A stretch of DNA of 6,603 nucleotides from an uncultured Clostridia bacterium (GTDB taxonomy: Bacteria > Bacillota > Clostridia > Christensenellales > Aristaeellaceae): NCBI GenBank assembly GCA_934631055.1, contig CAKTXP010000136.1:1-6603 (forward strand). The letters run 5' to 3'. The notes beneath the pieces are model-generated. The model was not told the DNA's origin, searched no databases, and was given only the letters and a program-made list of their open reading frames with translations. Within the stretch, counting starts at the first letter, position 1. Every line of letters starts with the position of its first letter. A program made the translations under genes and the position numbers. This document shows, piece after piece, positions 1 to 6,070 of the stretch.

Positions 1-107
1 AAGACGATCTTTGCGCGGGTCTCCGGTACGACGCCGCTCTGCCGCGGGATACCGAATTTCTCCGGAAAGTCGCTATGCATCCTTGCAATAATCTTCAACT
101 GATTCAT
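1..107 (-). CDS. trmO: tRNA (N6-threonylcarbamoyladenosine37-N6)-methyltransferase TrmO, N-terminal fragment
   Basis: Only the first 35 codons are in the window; the gene continues past the left edge. The start is the ATG at 107 (minus strand). The peptide begins MNQLKIIARMHSDFPEKFGI and continues PRQSGVVPETRAKIV. The stretch HSDFPEKFGIPRQSG (residues 11-25) is the characteristic N-terminus of the TrmO/UPF0066 family. In that family the protein uses S-adenosylmethionine to methylate t6A37 to m6t6A37 in threonine tRNA in the cytoplasm. The catalytic part is not visible, so the call rests on this N-terminal match. The gene lies downstream of gntR on the same strand, separated by repeat R1, so read-through from gntR is possible. 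Oddly, the bases just upstream of the ATG are pyrimidine-rich and contain no Shine-Dalgarno sequence; the repeat flank comes almost to the start codon. No alternative in-frame start lies upstream in the repeat. Confidence 0.85.
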   Translation of the reverse strand, partial: MNQLKIIARMHSDFPEKFGIPRQSGVVPETRAKIV

Positions 108-125
108 GGTGATAAGGGGGGTACG

Positions 126-293
126 TTGGGGCTTTGCCCCAAACCCCACTGAGGGACATTGTCCCTCAGACTCCCTTCTCCGCTTCGCGGCGGTTTAAAT
201 ATGCTTTTCTCTGGCTTTATCGCAAAGCGATAAAGCCCAAGTGGAAAGTCCAGAAAACTCAGTTTTCTGGTGGGGTTTGGGGCAAAGCCCCAA
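126..293 (+). repeat. Modular hairpin repeat, copy R1
   Basis: A 168-bp element with perfect 24-bp terminal inverted repeats (126-149 against 270-293). Each terminal repeat itself folds into a TTGGGGC hairpin with a three-base loop (126-142 and 277-293). Inside, in order: a CTGAGGGAC stem with ATT loop (149-169); a 31-bp linker conserved in R2 and R3 (170-200); an 11-bp GGCTTTATCGC stem with AAA loop (213-237); and a CCAGAAAAC stem with TCA loop (250-270). Outer flanks rich in G on the left and C on the right extend the symmetry imperfectly to about 118-303. It fills nearly the whole gap between the gntR stop and the trmO start. No target-site duplication and no coding capacity were seen. Strand is given by the module order shared with R2 and R3. 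Confidence 0.9.
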
Positions 294-305
294 TCGTTTC
301 CCCTT

Positions 306-1010
306 TTACTTCACCAGCACCGACGGTACTTCTACGCCGGAGTCGTGCATCGTCTGAAGCATGTGGCGCTGCGCCGCCATGCGCGCGCGCTCACTGTCAT
401 GCTCCAGAATGCCGCGGTACATCTCCAGATGACATTGACTGGCGCGCTGATAACTGCCCTCCACGCGGCGGGTGTGATGATAGCCCGCCTGAATGGATTC
501 GTGGATCGTCGGCAAAAGACGCTTCATCACGTCGTTCCCCGTACACTGCGCGATGAGAGAATGAAACTCAAAATCGTATGGCGTGTAATCCTCCCCATGC
601 AGATAGGCGTTGTCCATCTTGTCCAGCAGCGTCTTCATCGCCGTCAGCTGTTTGTCCTGCCTGCGGACGGCGGCAAGCGCCGCAACGCTCGGCTCGATCA
701 GAAGCCGCGTTTCAAGCAGCTGCGCGATCAGCTCTTCCTGATCCGCAAAGCGCAGCCCCAGCGGGTCATGAGCAAGCCCCGGCATCGCGCACAGGAACGT
801 TCCCTGCCCCTGACGGATATCCACAATATGCTCCGTCTGAAGGATCTTGACTGCCTCGCGCACCGTCGAGCGGCTCACGCCGAACCGCTCCATCAGCTCC
901 GCCTCTGCGGGCAGTTTCGCGCCGGTCCTCAGGGATTCCTGAATGATCATCTCTCTGAGTTTATCGGCAACCTGTTCCGGTAATTTTCGGGTTTTTCTGA
1001 CCGTTTCCAT
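306..1010 (-). CDS. GntR-family transcriptional regulator, FadR subfamily (FCD domain)
   Basis: A 234-residue protein with the two-part build of FadR-type GntR regulators. Residues about 8-74 form the winged helix-turn-helix; visible hallmarks are LPAEAELMERFGVSRSTVREA (33-53) and the wing DIRQGQGTF (64-72). Residues about 90-225 are the all-helical FCD effector domain. The usual metal and ligand residues of that domain appear intact: D146 and H150 in YDFEFH, H194 in QCHLEMY, and H216 in QRHM. Length is normal for the family. Such regulators bind short palindromes as dimers and release them on binding a small carboxylic acid or sugar acid; the ligand here cannot be read from the sequence. It is transcribed divergently from the transketolase operon across 230 bp, so control of that operon and of itself is likely (inference). 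The ATG at 1010 is preceded by a GGAAGGAAAGG tract about 12 bases upstream, somewhat distant for a ribosome site. Confidence 0.93.
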   Translation of the reverse strand: METVRKTRKLPEQVADKLREMIIQESLRTGAKLPAEAELMERFGVSRSTVREAVKILQTEHIVDIRQGQGTFLCAMPGLAHDPLGLRFADQEELIAQLLETRLLIEPSVAALAAVRRQDKQLTAMKTLLDKMDNAYLHGEDYTPYDFEFHSLIAQCTGNDVMKRLLPTIHESIQAGYHHTRRVEGSYQRASQCHLEMYRGILEHDSERARMAAQRHMLQTMHDSGVEVPSVLVK

Positions 1011-1056
1011 CTTCTTGCAAAGCCTTTCCTTCCCAATTTCCTGCTTATTTTATCGT

Positions 1057-1071
1057 TATGATTCTACCATA
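1057..1071. promoter_or_regulatory. Candidate GntR operator overlapping the gntR -10 box
   Basis: A 15-bp imperfect palindrome with TATG and CATA arms around a 7-bp centre; five of seven base pairs match. Read on the minus strand it contains TGGTAGAATCA, one base from the TNGTNNNACNA pattern typical of FadR-subfamily operators. Its overlap with the gntR -10 box fits autorepression. Binding by this protein is inferred from position and pattern only. Confidence 0.45.
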
Positions 1072-1089
1072 CTTCTCTTTTTTTCTCAA
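1061..1089 (-). promoter_or_regulatory. Putative sigma-A promoter of the gntR gene
   Basis: On the minus strand, TTGAGA (-35, plus-strand bases 1084-1089) is followed after exactly 17 bases by TAGAAT (-10, plus-strand bases 1061-1066). Each hexamer is one base from consensus. Transcription would start near 1054, giving a leader of roughly 45 bases. The -10 lies inside the candidate operator at 1057-1071. Confidence 0.7.
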
Positions 1090-1138
1090 CCTTTTCATTT
1101 TTCCGGTCTGCAACGCGGTTTTTGCCGCCCGCTCATCC

Positions 1139-1167
1139 TTGACATTCGGCTTTCGTCTCTCTATAAT
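1139..1167 (+). promoter_or_regulatory. Consensus sigma-A promoter of the transketolase operon
   Basis: TTGACA at 1139-1144 and TATAAT at 1162-1167 are both perfect consensus hexamers with the ideal 17-base spacer. Transcription should start near 1174, leaving a leader of about 65 bases. That leader contains a small GGGCG/CGCCC hairpin (1193-1197 with 1205-1209). A promoter this strong suggests either high constitutive expression or reliance on a repressor; the divergent GntR protein is the obvious candidate, though no clear second operator is visible at this promoter. Confidence 0.9.
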
Positions 1168-1228
1168 GAAAGCTGAGTTTTTTGTGTTAGTCGGGCGTTT
1201 TTCGCGCCCTCCCCTAAAACCAAGCGTC

Positions 1229-1234
1229 AGGAGG
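1229..1234 (+). promoter_or_regulatory. Ribosome binding site fixing the start of the transketolase N-terminal subunit
   Basis: A perfect AGGAGG lies six bases before the ATG at 1241. The reading frame stays open upstream to 1058, but that extension crosses the promoter at 1139-1167 and has no family resemblance, so 1241 is the real start. Confidence 0.93.
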
Positions 1235-1240
1235 AATATC

Positions 1241-2053
1241 ATGGATCTGAACGCGCTCAAAGCGCAGTGTACCGTGATCCGTCGGGACATCATCACCATG
1301 CTGGAAAAGGCAGGCTCCGGTCATCCGGGCGGATCCCTTTCCGTCGTAGAGATCATGACCGCGCTCTACGGATATAAGATGAAAAACGATCCTGCTCATC
1401 CGCAGATGCCCGATCGCGACCGCTTCGTACTCAGCAAGGGTCACGCAGCCCCGTGTCTGTATGCTACGCTAGCCAATTTCGGCTATTTCCCCAAGTCCGA
1501 ATATGACCATCTGCGTCAGCTCGGCGGCATGCTCCAGGGACATCCGGACCGCAAGAAATGCCCCGGTGTCGAAGCGTCCACCGGTTCGCTGGGTCAGGGC
1601 GTGTCCGTCTCGGTGGGCATGGCGCTCGGTTTGAGACTGCAGGGCGGCGGACAGCAGGTCTATACGCTGCTGGGCGACGGCGAATGCCAGGAAGGCATGG
1701 TCTGGGAAGCGTTCATGGCTGCCGCGCATTATAAGCTGGACAACCTGACCATCTTCATCGACTGGAACGGTCTGCAGATTGACGGCAGGAACGACGACGT
1801 CATGAGCCTTGGCGATTTCCCGGGCAAGCTGCGCGCGTTCGGTCTGGATGTCATCGAAGTCGCCGACGGCAACGACCTTGAACAGATCATCGCCGCGCTG
1901 GATGTGCCGCATGCTGCGGGCAAGCCGCGCTGCATCCTGTGCCATACCGTCAAGGGCAAGGGCGTATCCTTCATGGAGAACGAGGCTGGCTGGCATGGCA
2001 AAGCCCCGAACCATGAGCAGGCAGCCCAGGCGCTCAAGGAACTGGAGGGCTGA
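1241..2053 (+). CDS. Transketolase, N-terminal (thiamine-diphosphate-binding) subunit
   Basis: A 270-residue protein, the usual length for the N-terminal half of a split transketolase. With the next gene it would form the enzyme that moves two-carbon ketol units between sugar phosphates in the non-oxidative pentose phosphate pathway (cytoplasm). Visible active-site motifs: SGHPGGS with H28; SKGHA with H68; GHPD with H101; the thiamine diphosphate and metal motif GDGECQEG (145-152) completed by N176; and WHG with H252. These histidines match those lining the active site of full-length transketolase. The catalytic glutamate that activates the cofactor is on the partner subunit. The stop is followed after two bases by the partner's ATG, and the partner's GGAGGG ribosome site lies in the last codons of this gene, so the pair is co-translated. 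Another ketol-transfer substrate range is possible, since split transketolases are diverse. Confidence 0.95.
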   Translation: MDLNALKAQCTVIRRDIITMLEKAGSGHPGGSLSVVEIMTALYGYKMKNDPAHPQMPDRDRFVLSKGHAAPCLYATLANFGYFPKSEYDHLRQLGGMLQGHPDRKKCPGVEASTGSLGQGVSVSVGMALGLRLQGGGQQVYTLLGDGECQEGMVWEAFMAAAHYKLDNLTIFIDWNGLQIDGRNDDVMSLGDFPGKLRAFGLDVIEVADGNDLEQIIAALDVPHAAGKPRCILCHTVKGKGVSFMENEAGWHGKAPNHEQAAQALKELEG

Positions 2054-2055
2054 GC

Positions 2056-2982
2056 ATGAGTGATAAAAAAGCTACGCGCGTAGGATACGGCGAGGCGCTC
2101 GTCGCCCTGGGCGCAGAAAACGATAAAGTGGTCGTGCTGGACGCCGACCTGTCCTGCTCGACGATGACCAACGGATTCGCCAAGGCTTATCCCGACCGGT
2201 TCTTTGACTGCGGCATCGCGGAAGCGAACATGGTGACGATGGCGGCGGGGCTTTCCTCCGTCGGGCTGATCCCGTTCTGCTCCACATTCGCCGTTTTCGC
2301 CAGCCGCTGCTATGAGCAGATTCGCAACGGCGTCTGTTATCCGAAGCTGAATGTCAAATTCGCCTTCACGCATGCCGGCATCACCGTCGGCGAAGACGGC
2401 GCGACCCATCAGGCGATCGAGGATATCGCCATCATGCGCGCGCTTCCGGGCATGACCATCCTCTGCCCGTGCGACGCGGAAGAGGCGAAGCGCGCAGTCC
2501 GCGCCGCCGCTGAAATGGACGGTCCGGTCTATCTGCGTCTGGCGCGCCTGGCGACGCCGGTGTTCTCCGCGGGCATGCCGTTTGAGATCGGCAAAGCAAA
2601 CATCCTGCGCGAAGGCGGCGACGTTGCGCTCATCACCTGCGGTCTGATGGTCGAGGCGTGCATGAACGCGGCGGAGCTGCTGGAAAAGAAGGGCATTCAC
2701 GCGACCGTCGTCAACATGCACACCATCAAGCCGCTGGATGAATCGCTCGTGCGCGAGCTGGCGGTCAAGATGCCGCTGTACACCATAGAAGAGCATTCCG
2801 TCATCGGCGGTCTGGGCGACGCCGTTGCGGCAGTCGTTGCCGAGCATGGCGGACGGCTGCACAAGATCGGCTTAAACGACTGCTTCGGTCAGTCCGGCAA
2901 GCCGGCAGATCTACTCGACTTCTACGGTCTGACGCCGGAAAAAATTACCGCGCGCGTTGAAAGCTCTCTTTATAAGAAGTAA
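2056..2982 (+). CDS. Transketolase, C-terminal subunit
   Basis: A 308-residue protein, normal for the C-terminal half of a split transketolase. The pyrimidine-binding domain spans roughly residues 5-170, followed by the transketolase C-terminal domain at about 185-300. GIAEANM (53-59) carries the expected catalytic glutamate E56, which contacts the aminopyrimidine ring of thiamine diphosphate. THAGITVGEDGATHQ (105-119) supplies H106 and H118, the equivalents of substrate-binding histidines in the single-chain enzyme. YLRLAR (159-164) supplies phosphate-binding arginines. EEHSVIGGLGDAVA (245-258) is the typical C-domain motif. A related DXS-type synthase is unlikely because the protein is paired with a separate N-terminal subunit and has no DXS-like N domain. 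The ATG at 2056 is six bases after GGAGGG (2044-2049). Transcription ends at the strong hairpin starting 13 bases after the stop. Confidence 0.95.
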   Translation: MSDKKATRVGYGEALVALGAENDKVVVLDADLSCSTMTNGFAKAYPDRFFDCGIAEANMVTMAAGLSSVGLIPFCSTFAVFASRCYEQIRNGVCYPKLNVKFAFTHAGITVGEDGATHQAIEDIAIMRALPGMTILCPCDAEEAKRAVRAAAEMDGPVYLRLARLATPVFSAGMPFEIGKANILREGGDVALITCGLMVEACMNAAELLEKKGIHATVVNMHTIKPLDESLVRELAVKMPLYTIEEHSVIGGLGDAVAAVVAEHGGRLHKIGLNDCFGQSGKPADLLDFYGLTPEKITARVESSLYKK

Positions 2983-2995
2983 GGAAATCATTTTG

Positions 2996-3031
2996 ATCCA
3001 CAGCACACGAAATCCGTGCTGTGGATTTTTT
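2996..3031 (+). terminator. Rho-independent terminator of the transketolase operon
   Basis: A perfect 11-bp stem, ATCCACAGCAC (2996-3006) with its complement (3016-3026), a 9-base loop, and a run of six T ending at 3031. It begins 13 bases after the stop codon. This separates the transketolase transcript from dnaN. Confidence 0.93.
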
Positions 3032-3100
3032 GACCCTTGAAAGAGAGGATTTTTTTTATGGAGCGCGAATACTGAATAAGAATGAATTTGCCCTTTTATA

Positions 3101-3122
3101 CCGTTTCGGCGCCGGGAAACGG
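3101..3122. repeat. Imperfect palindrome between terminator and repeat R2
   Basis: Arms CCGTTTC (3101-3107) and GAAACGG (3116-3122) flank a GC-rich 8-base centre that is itself nearly self-complementary. It is followed by two tandem copies of GAACGAG (3124-3137). Function unknown; it may be a decayed outer edge of the R2 repeat. The rest of 3032-3136 shows no convincing gene or site. Confidence 0.4.
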
Positions 3123-3146
3123 GGAACGAGGAACGAGGGGTTACGG

Positions 3147-3365
3147 TTGGGGCTTTGCCCCAAACCCCACTGAGGGACATTGTCCCTCAGACTCCCTTCT
3201 TCGCTTCGCGGCGGTTTAAATCAACGGATTCATTCGCTATCGCTTCGCGATAGCATCAGGGACGATATTCACTTACTCATTCGTTCCTCAGCTATCGCAA
3301 AGCGATAGCGTAGTGGAGGGTCGAGGGAACTCAGTTCCCTCGTGGGGCTTGGGGCAAAGCCCCAA
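3147..3365 (+). repeat. Modular hairpin repeat, copy R2 (long form)
   Basis: A 219-bp core with 24-bp terminal inverted repeats differing at one base (3147-3170 and 3342-3365). The symmetry continues outward through GGGGTTACGG on both sides, giving a 34-bp inverted repeat at 3137-3375. It carries the CTGAGGGAC hairpin, the same 31-bp linker as R1 (3191-3221), two GCTATCGC hairpins with loops TTC (3236-3254) and AAA (3291-3309), and a CGAGGGAAC stem with TCA loop (3322-3342). Apart from an extra 55-bp unit containing one hairpin, it is nearly identical to R3. It lies between the transketolase terminator and the dnaN-proximal DnaA boxes. Confidence 0.92.
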
Positions 3366-3402
3366 CCGTAACCCCAACGTCTCCCTTAGTTTTGAACAGC
3401 TT

Positions 3403-3504
3403 TGTGGATAACTTCGTCACTTGTTTTGGCGGTTGCCCAGCGTTTTCCACAGCCCAAAAGCTCGATAACGCCTTGACTTTTGGGACTTATCCAAGTTATC
3501 CACT
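3403..3504. other. DnaA-box cluster upstream of dnaN (origin-like region, part 1)
   Basis: Two good matches to the DnaA box (TTWTNCACA): TTATCCACA on the minus strand at 3403-3411 and TTTTCCACA on the plus strand at 3443-3451. Two weaker plus-strand matches lie head to tail, TTATCCAAG (3487-3495) and TTATCCACT (3496-3504). An AT-rich patch (ATATATA, 3529-3535) follows before dnaN. Known roles of such clusters are DnaA-driven unwinding at oriC or DnaA control of the adjacent promoter; the sequence does not decide between them. A dnaN promoter is not obvious: TTGACT at 3473-3478 is a possible -35, but no good -10 lies at the right distance, and TATACT at 3532-3537 has no good -35. Either promoter would sit among the boxes. 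Confidence 0.75.
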
Positions 3505-3550
3505 GACCTACGACTTCTCCTGCTGAACATATATACTGCTACTACCCCAT

Positions 3551-3555
3551 GGAGG
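3551..3555 (+). promoter_or_regulatory. Ribosome binding site deciding the dnaN start
   Basis: GGAGG ends nine bases before the ATG at 3565. A TTG in the same frame at 3556 directly abuts this site and could not be used with it, so the ATG is preferred. Confidence 0.85.
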
Positions 3556-3564
3556 TTGAATAAA

Positions 3565-4668
3565 ATGCGATTTACCTGCGATACCAATGAACTGAATACC
3601 GCTCTTTCCATTGTCAGCCGCGCGCTTGCCGTCCGCTCTACAAAGCCGATTTTGGAAGGCATCCTCTTTGAATCCTGTAATGAGGGGCTGCGCCTGACCT
3701 GTACAGACCTCGCGCTGGGCATCGAAACGATTCTTCCGGCAACGTTCTCCGAAGAAGGCCGCGCGGTTCTGCCGGGTAAACTGCTCTGCGAGATCATCCG
3801 TAAACTTCCCGGCGGCCCCTGCGATATCTCCGTCGGCGACCGCATGCAGGCGACCATCCGCTGCGCCAGCATCCGCACGACGATCAACGGCTTCGATCCA
3901 GTCGAATATCCGGAACTGCCGCAGGTCGAAGGCGAAAGCTTCTCTCTGCCCCAAAACACGCTCAAGGATATGATCAGCCGCACCATCTTTGCCATCGCGC
4001 AGGATGAGAGCCGCCCGATCCTGACCGGCTGTCTGATGGAGATCAACCGCATGGAGATGCGCGTCGTTGCGCTCGACGGATTCCGCCTTGCCCTGCGCAA
4101 GGAAAACGTCGAAGGACCCAAAACGGATATCAGCGCCGTCGTGGGCGGCCGCGTTTTGGGCGATATCGCCAAGATCCTTGCGGATACGGAGGAGGAAGCG
4201 GCGCTCTGCTTTACCAAGACCCATGTCCGCCTGAATATCGGTCCGACGCGCATCGTCGCGCGCCTGCTGGAGGGCGAATTCATCCGCTACCGTCAGATCC
4301 TGCCGGAAGAATGGCAGACCCGCGTTACAGTGGATCGCGCCGAGCTGGGCAGCGCCATCGACCGCGCCAGCCTGATCGCGCGCGAGGGCAAGACCAATCT
4401 GGTCTGCTTCAAGATTGACGGAGAAACGCTGGAGGTCACGTCCAATTCCGAGACCGGCGATATGGAAGAGAAGATGAATGTGCTGACCGAGGGCAAGGAC
4501 CTGACGATCGCCTTCAATGTTCGCTACATCACGGATGTACTCAAGGCGCTGAGCGACGATCAGGTCGTCATGCGCTTCAATTCCAACGTCAGCCCGTGCG
4601 TCGTCTGCCCGACCGAGGGCGACGCGTATCTGTATCTGGTTCTGCCGGTGCGCGTATTCAACGGCTGA
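3565..4668 (+). CDS. dnaN: DNA polymerase III subunit beta (sliding clamp)
   Basis: A 367-residue protein matching the usual beta-clamp length of about 366-370. The clamp is a ring-shaped dimer that tethers polymerase III and many repair proteins to DNA. The N-terminus MRFTCDTNELNTALSIVSRA and the following RSTKPILEGI are typical clostridial DnaN. Three clamp domains fit residues about 1-122, 126-248 and 250-367. Family landmarks are EYPELP (114-119), ALDGFRLAL (169-177), LLEGEFIRYRQILP (234-247) and the C-terminal YLVLPVR (357-363), which corresponds to the end segment that forms part of the protein-binding pocket. No disruption is seen. The stop is only four bases before recF, so the two are almost certainly one operon. 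In most Firmicutes dnaA lies directly upstream; here repeat R2 and a transketolase operon do. DnaA boxes in its upstream region suggest control by DnaA. Confidence 0.97.
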   Translation: MRFTCDTNELNTALSIVSRALAVRSTKPILEGILFESCNEGLRLTCTDLALGIETILPATFSEEGRAVLPGKLLCEIIRKLPGGPCDISVGDRMQATIRCASIRTTINGFDPVEYPELPQVEGESFSLPQNTLKDMISRTIFAIAQDESRPILTGCLMEINRMEMRVVALDGFRLALRKENVEGPKTDISAVVGGRVLGDIAKILADTEEEAALCFTKTHVRLNIGPTRIVARLLEGEFIRYRQILPEEWQTRVTVDRAELGSAIDRASLIAREGKTNLVCFKIDGETLEVTSNSETGDMEEKMNVLTEGKDLTIAFNVRYITDVLKALSDDQVVMRFNSNVSPCVVCPTEGDAYLYLVLPVRVFNG

Positions 4669-4672
4669 TGCG

Positions 4673-5773
4673 ATGATCGTTTCGACGCTCAGCCTGAGCC
4701 ATTTCAGGAACTATGACCAGGCGCTGATTGAGCCGGATGCGGGCGTGACCGTATTCACCGGACCCAATGCGCAGGGAAAGACGAATATCCTCGAAGCGCT
4801 GCACCTGTGCTGTCTGGGGCGCAGTCACCGAACCTCGCGCGACGAGGAACTAATCCAGTGGGGACAGGAAAACGCCCGTGTTTTGGTTCGAACGCGCCAG
4901 ACAGACGGTACGCACGAGGTCTCTATCCTCCTGAGCAAGACCCAGAAGAAGAAAAAGACTGTGCGCATCGGCGCGCGTCAGGCGGAGCGGATCGGCGAAC
5001 TGCTCGGTCATGTATGCGGCGTGCTTTTTTCGCCGGAAGACTTGCAGATCGTCAAAGATGGGCCGGCGGAACGGCGCAGGTTCATGGATATGCAGCTTTC
5101 TCAGCTCAGACCGGCTTATTTTTACGCCCTTCAGCGCGCAGTGCGGACGCTGAATCAGCGCAACGCGCTGCTCAAGGACATTGCGCGCAATCCGTCGCTG
5201 CTGCCGACGCTGGACATGTGGGATGAGCAATTGGCGTCAAGCGGCGCGCTGATCTACGAGAACCGCAGGGAAGCCATAGAAAAACTGGGCGAACGGGCGC
5301 GTCAGGCGCATGCGTCGCTGACCGGCGGGAGGGAAGAGCTGAATCTTCGGTACATATCGCAGATCGGCGACGCGGCGAATGCGTATGAAGCGATTTTGGA
5401 GAAGCTTCATGCGGCGCGGAACGAGGATCTGCGGCGCATGACGACGACGGTCGGCGTTCACCGCGACGATATCGGCATTACTATCAACGGAAAAGAAGCG
5501 CGGACCTTTGCCTCTCAGGGACAGCAGCGCAGCGCGGTTCTGTCGCTGAAGCTGGCTCAGCTGGAATGGGCGGGGCTGGAAAGCGGGGAAGCGCCGATTT
5601 TGATGCTGGACGACGTGATGAGTGAGCTGGATCCCGGACGCCGCAGGCAGCTGATCGAGCGCATTGACCGGGTTCAGACCTTTGTCACCTGCACGGATCT
5701 TTCCGATTTGGCGGGCGCGCGGCAGGGCGCGGTCTACCGTGTGGAAAGCGGAAAGCTGAAGCGGCAGGAGTAA
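4673..5773 (+). CDS. recF: DNA replication and repair protein RecF
   Basis: A 366-residue SMC-like ATPase that, with RecO and RecR, helps load RecA at single-strand gaps and stalled forks. ABC-type ATPase motifs are complete: Walker A GPNAQGKT (30-37), the RecF signature SQGQQRS (281-287), Walker B ILMLDDVMSELD (309-320) with the D-loop SELD, and the conserved VHRDD segment (262-266, where many homologues have PHRDD). The middle (about 130-260) is the helical arm region. Length is normal. No Shine-Dalgarno site precedes the ATG, and the dnaN stop lies four bases upstream, so translation is probably coupled to dnaN. The small S4-domain gene often found between dnaN and recF in Firmicutes is absent. 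Repeat R3 starts 25 bases after the stop; no standard terminator with a T-run is visible. Confidence 0.97.
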   Translation: MIVSTLSLSHFRNYDQALIEPDAGVTVFTGPNAQGKTNILEALHLCCLGRSHRTSRDEELIQWGQENARVLVRTRQTDGTHEVSILLSKTQKKKKTVRIGARQAERIGELLGHVCGVLFSPEDLQIVKDGPAERRRFMDMQLSQLRPAYFYALQRAVRTLNQRNALLKDIARNPSLLPTLDMWDEQLASSGALIYENRREAIEKLGERARQAHASLTGGREELNLRYISQIGDAANAYEAILEKLHAARNEDLRRMTTTVGVHRDDIGITINGKEARTFASQGQQRSAVLSLKLAQLEWAGLESGEAPILMLDDVMSELDPGRRRQLIERIDRVQTFVTCTDLSDLAGARQGAVYRVESGKLKRQE

Positions 5774-5798
5774 AGGGAGAGAGACGTTGAGGGGGACG

Positions 5799-5962
5799 TT
5801 GGGGCTTTGCCCCAAGCCCCACTGAGGGACATTGTCCCTCAGACTCCCTTCTTCGCTTCGCGGCGGTTTAAATCAACGGATTCATTCGCTATCGCTTTGC
5901 GATAGCGTAGTGGAGGGTCGAGGGAACTCAGTTCCCTCGTGGGGTTTGGGGCAAAGCCCCAA
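5799..5962 (+). repeat. Modular hairpin repeat, copy R3 (short form)
   Basis: A 164-bp core with 24-bp terminal inverted repeats differing at one base (5799-5822 and 5939-5962). Modules in order: CTGAGGGAC hairpin; 31-bp linker (5843-5873), identical to that of R2; one GCTATCGC hairpin with TTT loop (5888-5906); CGAGGGAAC stem with TCA loop (5919-5939). It starts just after recF. Some hairpins could slow RNA polymerase, but none is followed by a T-run, so calling it a terminator would be speculative. Confidence 0.92.
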
Positions 5963-6070
5963 GCAGGTCTATCTAGGCGGTAGCCCAGCGTATTTCCATT
6001 CCGTTTTTACGGCAAAACTCGGCTTTTGGGGAAAAAGGAAAAATCCTGTAAAAACAGGGGAAAAATGGGG

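Noticed and set aside
270..983. Long plus-strand open frame opposite gntR
   Set aside because: It is the antisense of a clear GntR gene and starts inside repeat R1; its composition (Arg- and His-rich) is typical of a shadow frame.
1058..1240. In-frame upstream extension of the transketolase N-terminal subunit
   Set aside because: It crosses the promoter, has no ribosome site, and encodes hydrophobic sequence unlike the family; AGGAGG clearly serves the ATG at 1241.
1729..2862. Long minus-strand open frame across the transketolase genes
   Set aside because: It lies opposite both transketolase subunits, which have complete family motifs, and has no recognisable protein features.
3058..3075. 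Five-codon open frame (MEREY) after an AGAGAGGA sequence
   Set aside because: It is too short to support, lies just after a terminator, and has no sign of a leader-peptide role.
3505..3545. DnaA-trio unwinding element after the dnaN-side boxes
   Set aside because: CTACTAC-like triplets occur at 3538-3544, but they lie about 30 bases from the last box, beyond the AT patch, and are too few to support the call.
3556..3564. TTG start for dnaN three codons upstream of the ATG
   Set aside because: It directly abuts the GGAGG ribosome site, leaving no spacing; the ATG at 3565 gives the normal DnaN N-terminus.
5799..5962. R3 as an intrinsic terminator for recF
   Set aside because: The hairpins are strong, but none is followed by a run of T, so termination cannot be claimed from the sequence.
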